Below the pieces are notes generated by a model. That model searched no databases. It saw nothing but the letters and a program-made list of their open reading frames with translations, and was not told the origin of the DNA. The position numbers and the translations under genes are program-made. Positions 1 through 4,499 of a stretch of DNA of 5,750 bases are shown piece after piece (within the stretch, counting starts at the first letter, position 1; the number at the start of each line of letters is the position of its first letter). Location: contig JACMJI010000032.1 of the NCBI GenBank assembly GCA_014380705.1, positions 1 to 5,750 of the forward strand, given 5' to 3'. The DNA is from Gorillibacterium sp. GTDB lineage: Bacteria; Bacillota; Bacilli; Paenibacillales; NBRC-103111.

Positions 1-193
1 ACGTGCAACGAAGTTTATAAATACACAATAAGTACCAAATAACCTCGCTTAGCTCCTTCCGGCAACCTACCGGGAAGAGTTTGAGCGGGGTTCTGTGTTT
101 CTTTTCCTATTACCAAAATCAAATAAACCAAGCATGAGTTCCGCTTATTGGACATACCTTGGTATCATTGGGGTGGCAGGGGGGGGGAGCCGT
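1..193. other. Upstream region without a supported gene; imperfect stem-loop at 52-86
   Basis: No reading frame here has a start with a convincing ribosome binding site, and stops interrupt all + frames within the first 45 bases, so at most the last few codons of an upstream gene could be present. Bases 52-86 can fold: GCTC (52-55) with GAGC (83-86), and CTTCCGG (56-62) with CCGGGAAG (70-77), with one bulged G and a bulge of AGTTT. No clean T-tract follows, so it may be a weak terminator of an upstream gene, a leader structure, or chance. I found no good promoter for the downstream gene. Bases 95-193 are open in frame with that gene but are probably not translated, as explained in its entry. 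Confidence 0.3.
179..187 (+). repeat. G9 homopolymer within the start region of the ykvI-like gene
   Basis: Nine consecutive G bases directly precede AG and the preferred TTG start at 194. The tract supplies the Shine-Dalgarno sequence if TTG 194 is the start. It lies inside the coding sequence if ATG 134 or GTG 173 is used. Homopolymer G tracts of this length are prone to slippage and to sequencing error, so its exact length affects which start can be in frame. Confidence 0.9.
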
Positions 194-1249
194 TTGCGTA
201 AAATCGGACAAATTCTCCAGGTCGCATTTACCTATGTTGGTACAATCGTAGGAGCTGGCTTTGCATCAGGTCAGGAAATCCTTCAGTTTTTCACAAGATA
301 TGGCTGGATGGCTATACCAACGATATCCATCGCTGCTTTCCTGTTTATCTGGTTGGGCATTAAAATCATGCTGCTTGCCCATGATGCCAACTCCCAATCC
401 TATGAGGATCTAAATCGCATGATTCTTGGTCACCATCTAGGTGGAATATTCAGCATGTTTATCCTTTTTGTATTACTCGGCATCTCCGCTGTTATGCTTG
501 CTGGAGCGGGTTCATTGTTTCAGGAACAGCTTCACTTCCATTATCAGACGGGTATCCTTATTACCTTATTCATTAGTTTTTGGGTTCTACAGCGGGGGAT
601 TAAGGGAATCCTTGCTGTTAATACCGTAGTCGTGCCCTGCATGATGTTTTTTATCGGGGTTATTTTTATTTCAACGTTACCCTTGCCCACAGTCGGCAAT
701 TGGCTAACCCTAACGAATAGCTCAAATCTGATCCGAGTCGGCTTCTCCCCTATTCTCTATATAGCATTTAATTTAGCTATAGCACAGGCTGTGCTTGCCC
801 CACTGGGGACGGCATTTCGAGACCGGAAGGTTCTGATTATGGGTGGAATTCTGGGTGGAGTAATTATCGGTGCCATGCTCATGGTCGCGCATATCGCATT
901 ATCTGCACGGATGCCAGATATTCAACAATTCGAAATCCCTATGGCTCAATTGTTAAATGGTCTTGCTCCGTATGTTCAGCTCCTATATACCTTAGTTATA
1001 TTTGGAGAGATTTTTACAACCTTTGTAGCGAATACTTATGGGCTAACCTTGCAAATCCGTCAGAAAATAAGCATATCCAAAGGAGGATTAACCATCGGGT
1101 TATTAATCCTCTGCCTCCTTATTGCCCAACTTGGCTTTAGTTCACTTTTGTCCTTCCTCTATCCCTTGTTTGGGATGATCAGTATCTGCTGGATCGTTTT
1201 TTTGGTCTGTCGGAGCCGAGAGCAAATTTTGGGACAAACGAAGCGTTAG
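194..1249 (+). CDS. YkvI-type polytopic membrane protein (putative transporter)
   Basis: Predicted integral membrane protein of 351 residues with about ten hydrophobic segments, near residues 8-25, 38-62, 83-106, 119-134, 138-160, 183-205, 213-236, 257-281, 298-315 and 318-339. The first segment contains TYVGTIVGAGFASGQEI, the glycine-rich opening I associate with the YkvI family (COG3949), which resembles APC-fold transporters. No substrate is established and none is assigned here. The frame is open back to ATG 95 and also offers ATG 134 and GTG 173. I prefer TTG 194 because GGGGGAG lies four bases upstream, the family usually begins just before this first helix, and the length then matches about 350 residues. 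The spacing is short, so the start is uncertain. The ribosome binding site sits inside a run of nine G (179-187). The last 35 codons and the stop are antisense to the 3' end of the small membrane protein gene on the opposite strand. No terminator is visible downstream on this strand. Confidence 0.82.
   Translation: MRKIGQILQVAFTYVGTIVGAGFASGQEILQFFTRYGWMAIPTISIAAFLFIWLGIKIMLLAHDANSQSYEDLNRMILGHHLGGIFSMFILFVLLGISAVMLAGAGSLFQEQLHFHYQTGILITLFISFWVLQRGIKGILAVNTVVVPCMMFFIGVIFISTLPLPTVGNWLTLTNSSNLIRVGFSPILYIAFNLAIAQAVLAPLGTAFRDRKVLIMGGILGGVIIGAMLMVAHIALSARMPDIQQFEIPMAQLLNGLAPYVQLLYTLVIFGEIFTTFVANTYGLTLQIRQKISISKGGLTIGLLILCLLIAQLGFSSLLSFLYPLFGMISICWIVFLVCRSREQILGQTKR
1083..1120 (-). terminator. Possible stem-loop terminator downstream of the minus-strand gene pair
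   Basis: About 20 bases beyond the stop of the 150-residue minus-strand gene, and inside the ykvI-like coding sequence, GAGGATTAA (1083-1091) and TTAATCCTC (1103-1111) form a perfect 9-bp stem with an 11-base loop. An alternative outer pairing joins AAGGAGG (1080-1086) and CCTCCTT (1114-1120). On the minus strand the hairpin is followed by CTTTGGATATG, which lacks a proper U-tract, so termination is only a possibility. The segment also encodes a conserved-looking membrane helix, and repeated hydrophobic codons could create the pairing by chance. Confidence 0.25.
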
Positions 1250-1594
1250 CATCAGACGCAAGTATACAAAGGAAAAGGTGAGCAGCACGAAAATCAACCC
1301 CGAAATGAGATAACAGGAATAATAGTTTGGATAGAGAGGCTTATCCCTCAGTGCCCCCATCAAATCGACGACAAGGAACAGGATGGCAAAGGCAAATGGA
1401 AAGAGTAGCAGGTAATCGAATACATTCCATCGTGACAGCAACACCTTCGCCTCCTCCCGTTTTCGGGGATCAAGCTGGCGACTCCGTCCATTCTGCCTCC
1501 ACTTCCAGCTTCCGAAATACCAGAGCATAAAAACGGCAATCCCGATCAAGCATAAACCAGCAAATCCACCAAATAAAACGAGTGGCTTCAGCAC
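1142..1594 (-). CDS. Small three-helix membrane protein of unknown function
   Basis: A 150-residue protein I do not recognise. The start is GTG at 1594, chosen because AGAGGG lies six bases upstream. Three hydrophobic segments are visible near residues 5-28, 59-80 and 92-115. A basic, arginine-rich stretch (32-50) lies between the first two. The last 35 residues (116-150) are hydrophilic and rich in Asp, Gln, Pro and Lys. This tail is encoded exactly opposite the last 35 codons and stop of the ykvI-like gene, so it may be a poorly conserved extension rather than a functional domain. The gene lies 51 bp downstream of the other small membrane protein gene on the same strand, and the two probably share a transcript. 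The ribosome binding site, codon continuity and plausible membrane topology support it as a real gene. Confidence 0.68.
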   Translation of the reverse strand: MLKPLVLFGGFAGLCLIGIAVFMLWYFGSWKWRQNGRSRQLDPRKREEAKVLLSRWNVFDYLLLFPFAFAILFLVVDLMGALRDKPLYPNYYSCYLISGLIFVLLTFSFVYLRLMLTLRLSQNLLSAPTDQKNDPADTDHPKQGIEEGQK

Positions 1595-1645
1595 AGCAAT
1601 CCCTCTTTTCTAACTTAATTTTACAAAATCGAGACAGTCGTAGAC

Positions 1646-1975
1646 TTACCAATCAAGGTTGCTAAGTATCGTTAACAGATAGAACACCAACAAGAAACAG
1701 ATCAAGGGGTAAACAATGAGTCCAATCTGCAGGATGATTGCTGGCGGTTGCTTCGCTTCCATCCAGATTGTTCTTCGTAGAAAAGCTGCTGCTCCTTCGC
1801 CTCTACCACCGGATTCAAGGGCTGTTGAAGGTTTATTCTCCTTATCATGGGATAACCTTTTGTGATTGGCGGCCCCTTCTACTTTATTCATGGTATCAAT
1901 CTTACCCGTTTTACGACCAATGCGGTAGGTGATTTCCCGCTCATGTCGTGGTTTTTTCGGCAGATTCTCGTTCAT
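1646..1975 (-). CDS. Small single-pass (tail-anchored) membrane protein of unknown function
   Basis: A 109-residue protein I do not recognise. ATG at 1975 is preceded on the minus strand by AGGGAGG about five bases away, a strong ribosome binding site that fixes the start. Residues 1-75 are very hydrophilic and basic (many Lys, Arg, Glu and Asn), with a Gly/Ala-rich patch near 55-64. A single hydrophobic segment at about 79-104 ends only five residues before the C-terminus. No signal peptide is apparent, so the likely topology is a cytoplasmic N-terminus with a C-terminal anchor. It is the first gene of a probable two-gene minus-strand operon with the three-helix protein 51 bp downstream. It is transcribed divergently from the reductase gene. 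The function cannot be inferred, but the strong ribosome binding site and position make it a likely real gene. Confidence 0.65.
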   Translation of the reverse strand: MNENLPKKPRHEREITYRIGRKTGKIDTMNKVEGAANHKRLSHDKENKPSTALESGGRGEGAAAFLRRTIWMEAKQPPAIILQIGLIVYPLICFLLVFYLLTILSNLDW

Positions 1976-2005
1976 ATTGTCCTCCCTAAAGCAGTTTTGG
2001 TCGTT

Positions 2006-2033
2006 TTGATTACATCGGATTTGCGGTTATAAT
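2006..2033 (+). promoter_or_regulatory. Candidate sigma-A promoter of the reductase gene
   Basis: TTGATT (2006-2011) and a perfect TATAAT (2028-2033) are separated by 16 bases. Transcription would start near 2040, leaving a leader of about 48 bases before the AAAGGAG ribosome binding site at 2075-2081. It is the best promoter match in the window by eye. The -35 box matches four of six consensus bases. Confidence 0.55.
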
Positions 2034-2037
2034 GCAA
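2009..2037 (-). promoter_or_regulatory. Candidate promoter for the minus-strand small membrane protein pair
   Basis: Read on the minus strand, TTGCAT (2037-2032) and TGTAAT (2014-2009) are separated by 17 bases, about 34 bases upstream of the ATG at 1975. The -10 box matches the sigma-A consensus at five of six positions; the -35 box matches only at TTG. It overlaps the opposing promoter candidate of the reductase gene, so the two polymerases could interfere with each other. Confidence 0.35.
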
Positions 2038-2087
2038 GTAAGCATGTGGAACCTAGTTGACCAATATCAGTTAGAAAGGAGATCCAT

Positions 2088-2846
2088 ATGAAACAAGTAG
2101 CTCTCATCACTGGAAGCGGGCAGGGTATTGGACGTGCACTCGCGATAAGATTTGCCCAGGATGGTTATGCCGTTTCTCTATGTGATACAGATAAAGAAGC
2201 TGGACTTGAAGTCATTCGGCTGATTCGCGATTTCGGCGGAACGGCTATGTTCTTGTGTGTTGATGTTGCAGATGAAGAAGCCGTTCGTCGGTTCGTCTCT
2301 TTGACCGTTAAGGAGCTTGGGCGAATCGATCTGCTTGTAAACAATGCTGGAATTGGTAGAGGTGCACCATTCCTTGAACTAACCACGGAGAATTTCGATC
2401 GTGTCATTGCTGTAAATCTACGCGGAACCTTCCTATGCTCACGAGAATCAGCCAAAGTGATGAAAGCACAGGGAGGCGGCAGTATCATAAACATCGCATC
2501 TACACGAGCATTAATGTCAGAAGCAGATACGGAAGCTTATTCAGCTTCCAAGGGTGGAATTCTCGCTTTAACCCATGCGATGGCCGTTAGCCTGGGACCG
2601 AGTGGCATTCGTGTGAATGCGATTAGTCCAGGCTGGATTGAAACCAGTGATTGGCAGTTTTCCACACGCGCTTCCACTCCGAGCCACAGTGAACAGGATC
2701 TTGGACAGCACCCTGTAGGAAGAGTTGGCATTCCTGAAGACATAGCGGATATGTGCCTTTATCTGGCTTCGCCTCAGGCTGGCTTTATCACAGGACAGAA
2801 CTTCGTCGTCGACGGCGGAATGACCGTTAAGATGATCTACGTATAG
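2088..2846 (+). CDS. Classical short-chain dehydrogenase/reductase (SDR), FabG-like
   Basis: A 252-residue cytosolic NAD(P)-dependent oxidoreductase with the usual length and Rossmann fold of classical SDRs. The cofactor-binding TGSGQGIG is at residues 8-15. Asp33 at the end of the second strand suggests NAD(H) preference. NNAG is at 85-88 and the catalytic tetrad is Asn110, Ser138, Tyr151 and Lys155 (YSASK). PG at 181-182, FITGQ at 233-237 and VDGG at 241-244 complete the family pattern. ATG 2088 is fixed by AAAGGAG six bases upstream. The closest general resemblance is to 3-oxoacyl-ACP reductase or glucose dehydrogenase-like members, but the substrate cannot be read from the sequence and no fatty-acid genes are nearby, so it should not be called fabG. 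It appears to be a single-gene unit. Its last 10 bases overlap the end of the convergent glycosyltransferase gene. Confidence 0.93.
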   Translation: MKQVALITGSGQGIGRALAIRFAQDGYAVSLCDTDKEAGLEVIRLIRDFGGTAMFLCVDVADEEAVRRFVSLTVKELGRIDLLVNNAGIGRGAPFLELTTENFDRVIAVNLRGTFLCSRESAKVMKAQGGGSIINIASTRALMSEADTEAYSASKGGILALTHAMAVSLGPSGIRVNAISPGWIETSDWQFSTRASTPSHSEQDLGQHPVGRVGIPEDIADMCLYLASPQAGFITGQNFVVDGGMTVKMIYV

Positions 2847-4000
2847 CAATTTTCTTCTGGATCCTCCAGGTCATCTTTTCGGTATGTCTCATAGACCTTC
2901 ACCAGTTGCCGGATTACACGATTTAGTGAATAGGCTTTTTTAGCTTTTTCTCGACCCGTACGAGCAAGATTATAACGGTAGCTTGGGTCTGCAAACAGCT
3001 TTTCCAAAGCATGAGCTAACGCTTCTGCATCATCGACTGGAACAAGCAACCCATTGCTGCCATTCTCAATCTGTTCTGAAATCCCCCCTACATTCGTACC
3101 TACTACGGCAAGCAGACAAAGAGAGGCTTCCGCGAACACGTTGCCAAAAGCTTCAGCGCGGGATGGCAATACAAAGATGTCGAAGAATGGCATAAACTCC
3201 TCCGGATGCAACATATATCCGTAGAAGATGGTTTCCTCATAAATTTTTAAGTCCACAGCCATTTTCTCTAAATCCTGACGACTGGGACCGTCTCCGATCA
3301 TATGAAGAACAAAGGGATGACCTTTTTGTTTGAGCAAAGAGCAGGCTTGCAGCAAGGTATCTAACCCTTTAGCTGGAACGAGTCGGCATACGCTTATAAG
3401 CTGAGGAACCTGGTTCTCATGAGGTACAGGGCGAAATCTCCGCTCGTCAAAGCCGTTTGTAATAATCCCAATACGATCAGAGTCCTGTACATATTCAGAT
3501 AAATATTGCTTAAAGGCTACAGACACGGTGAGAATCTGGTTGGTTTTCTCCTCAAGCTCACGATAAATGGAGGTCAAGAAAGCTTGTTCGATACCATTTT
3601 CCGCAATACGTCCGTTCAGGAATAGCTCCCGCTCATAGCTGGAGTGAATCGTCACGATGATGGGTGTATCGGGAAACACCTCGCGCATGGCCAATGCAAC
3701 AATGGGGTGATGAGCATGAATCAGATCAAAAGGCTCCTTCAGTCTCATGCGGGTCCACCAAATATAGTCCCTATAGGTTTGCATATATTTATCTACAGTA
3801 GGATTGCCAGCATATACCGTCCAATCAAAAGTTGAGAATGTTACGTTATCTGTACCTTTTCCACGAATTCGCTTGGGAAGGGAGAATAGCTCCATGTCCC
3901 AGCTGGCTTTTTTGGCAAATCGCTCCTGGATATAAGGTACCATAGATGATACACCACCGGGTTGATCCGGCGGAAAGAATAAAGCCTGCAGAATTCTCAT
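2837..4000 (-). CDS. GT4-family glycosyltransferase (GT-B fold)
   Basis: A 387-residue retaining glycosyltransferase, typical in length for family GT4 and predicted to transfer a sugar from a nucleotide-sugar donor. The N-terminal acceptor domain has the glycine loop PGGVSS (residues 14-19), DLIHAHHP (92-99) and TIHSSYE (117-123). The C-terminal donor domain has TNGFD (181-185), the phosphate-contacting RLVPAKG (206-212), GDGP (236-239) and the E-x7-E motif with Glu283 and Glu291 in EAFGNVFAE. There is no signal peptide or membrane helix, so it is probably cytosolic or membrane-peripheral. ATG 4000 is preferred over the adjacent ATG 4003 because GGGGG lies six bases before it. The frame is open to 4213, but that extension has no ribosome binding site and runs into the promoter and T-box of the opposite strand. 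The HAHHP region recalls diacylglycerol glycosyltransferases, but polysaccharide or other acceptors are equally possible. The acidic C-terminus overlaps the reductase gene by 10 bp. Confidence 0.9.
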   Translation of the reverse strand: MRILQALFFPPDQPGGVSSMVPYIQERFAKKASWDMELFSLPKRIRGKGTDNVTFSTFDWTVYAGNPTVDKYMQTYRDYIWWTRMRLKEPFDLIHAHHPIVALAMREVFPDTPIIVTIHSSYERELFLNGRIAENGIEQAFLTSIYRELEEKTNQILTVSVAFKQYLSEYVQDSDRIGIITNGFDERRFRPVPHENQVPQLISVCRLVPAKGLDTLLQACSLLKQKGHPFVLHMIGDGPSRQDLEKMAVDLKIYEETIFYGYMLHPEEFMPFFDIFVLPSRAEAFGNVFAEASLCLLAVVGTNVGGISEQIENGSNGLLVPVDDAEALAHALEKLFADPSYRYNLARTGREKAKKAYSLNRVIRQLVKVYETYRKDDLEDPEENCYT

Positions 4001-4036
4001 CATTTTCCCCCATTCAACTTGCGTATGTATGCCTCT

Positions 4037-4064
4037 ATTGTACCTTTTGTACAGGAAATGTGAA
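4037..4064 (-). promoter_or_regulatory. Candidate sigma-A promoter of the glycosyltransferase gene
   Basis: On the minus strand, TTCACA (4064-4059) and TACAAT (4042-4037) are separated by 16 bases, each matching consensus at five of six positions. Transcription would begin near 4030, about 30 bases before the ATG at 4000. An inverted repeat (4039-4053) overlaps the -10 box and spacer. Confidence 0.5.
4039..4053. repeat. Inverted repeat TGTAC-N5-GTACA over the glycosyltransferase promoter
   Basis: TGTAC (4039-4043) and GTACA (4049-4053) are perfect inverted arms separated by CTTTT. They cover part of the -10 box and the adjoining spacer of the minus-strand promoter candidate, a position where a dimeric repressor could block polymerase. 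The arms are short, and I cannot name a regulator. Confidence 0.4.
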
Positions 4065-4104
4065 AAGAGAAAAATATATATAGCCAAAATTAGCTTTTGT
4101 GATA

Positions 4105-4133
4105 TAGTGGTTAATAAATTTACACATGATAAT
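4105..4133 (+). promoter_or_regulatory. Weak candidate promoter for the T-box/metG transcript
   Basis: GATAAT (4128-4133) is a five-of-six match to the -10 consensus and would place the transcript start near 4140, just before the first helix of the T-box. The -35 position at 17-base spacing (TAGTGG, 4105-4110) is poor; TTGTGA at 4098-4103 is a better hexamer but too distant. The call rests mainly on fit to the leader's 5' end. Confidence 0.35.
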
Positions 4134-4139
4134 AATGGC

Positions 4140-4430
4140 AATGAAGAGAAAGAGTACTGGTATCGTTTCTTATGCAGAGAGCCCCGGCAGCTGAAAAGGG
4201 GTAAAGAAACCACCCGGGAATATGGTCTCTGAGCCGCACATCGAGCCCTGATTAGGAGGTAGGTTGTGCCGGAAGCTTGCGCCCGTTATAGCGCTAGGGT
4301 ATAACCGTTGATCGCGGCGTACCCGACAAGGTCAGCTCTGTGAGGAGCTGGTGAATATGGGTGGTAACACGCGGGTTTAACAACCCTCGTCCCTTTTAGG
4401 CGTTTTTGCCTATGGGGATGAGGGTTTTTT
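4140..4430 (+). promoter_or_regulatory. T-box riboswitch, methionine (AUG specifier), upstream of metG
   Basis: The leader senses uncharged tRNA-Met in cis. The Stem I base is AGAGA (4145-4149) with TCTCT (4226-4230). The specifier loop has AGTA (4153-4156) opposite GAA (4218-4220), followed by the specifier ATG at 4222-4224, a Met codon. Above it CTGG/CCGG (4157-4160/4214-4217), GTTTCT/AGAAAC (4165-4170/4205-4210) and CCCC/GGGG (4182-4185/4198-4201) pair. AGAGAG and a GGCAGCTGAAAA loop form the distal region expected to contact the tRNA elbow. Further helices are GCACA/TGTGC (4236-4240/4265-4269), GTTATA/TATAAC (4285-4290/4300-4305) and Stem III CAGCTC/GAGCTG (4333-4338/4345-4350). The conserved T-box is GGGTGGTAACACGCGGG (4359-4375). 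TGGT (4362-4365) would pair with an ACCA tRNA end, as in tRNA-Met with discriminator A73. The antiterminator helix can form from GGGTT (4373-4377) and AACCC (4382-4386), competing with the terminator. Confidence 0.95.
4384..4430 (+). terminator. Rho-independent terminator of the T-box leader
   Basis: CCCTCGTCCC (4384-4393) pairs over ten positions, with one G-U pair, with GGGATGAGGG (4415-4424). An inner helix TAGGC (4397-4401) with GCCTA (4408-4412) lies within the hairpin, and a T6 tract (4425-4430) follows. Its 5' arm is shared with the antiterminator, so charged tRNA should favour termination and uncharged tRNA readthrough into the synthetase gene. Confidence 0.92.
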
Positions 4431-4499
4431 GCATGTCAAGAAAAGCACTCTTGGGCACTTGCGTTTGCTTCATTAAATTTCAAAGGGAGGACGAAGAAT

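Noticed and set aside
154..165. Inverted repeat ATACC-TT-GGTAT upstream of the ykvI-like gene
   Set aside because: The arms are only five bases and sit next to no promoter I can identify, so chance is the simplest explanation.
95..193. N-terminal extension of the YkvI-type protein from ATG 95, ATG 134 or GTG 173
   Set aside because: None of the three has a good ribosome binding site, and the encoded residues, including a run of Gly from the G tract, precede the usual family N-terminus. GTG 173 remains a minor alternative.
1470..1652. 60-codon minus-strand frame overlapping both small membrane protein genes
   Set aside because: It conflicts with the better-supported GTG 1594 frame, which has a ribosome binding site and coherent membrane helices.
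2829..2877. Possible bidirectional terminator between reductase and glycosyltransferase genes
   Set aside because: CTGGA/TCCAG (2857-2861/2865-2869) is only a 5-bp stem with a 3-base loop. The outer AAGATGA/TCATCTT pairing spans a long unpaired gap, so it is too weak to call.
2983..3195. Plus-strand open frames within the glycosyltransferase gene, here and at 3644-3835
   Set aside because: They are antisense shadows of a gene with clear GT4 motifs and show no ribosome binding site or family signature.
4001..4213. Extension of the glycosyltransferase by about 70 residues at the N-terminus
   Set aside because: It crosses the gene's own promoter candidate and the opposite T-box leader, lacks a ribosome binding site, and the GT4 fold begins normally at MRILQALFF.
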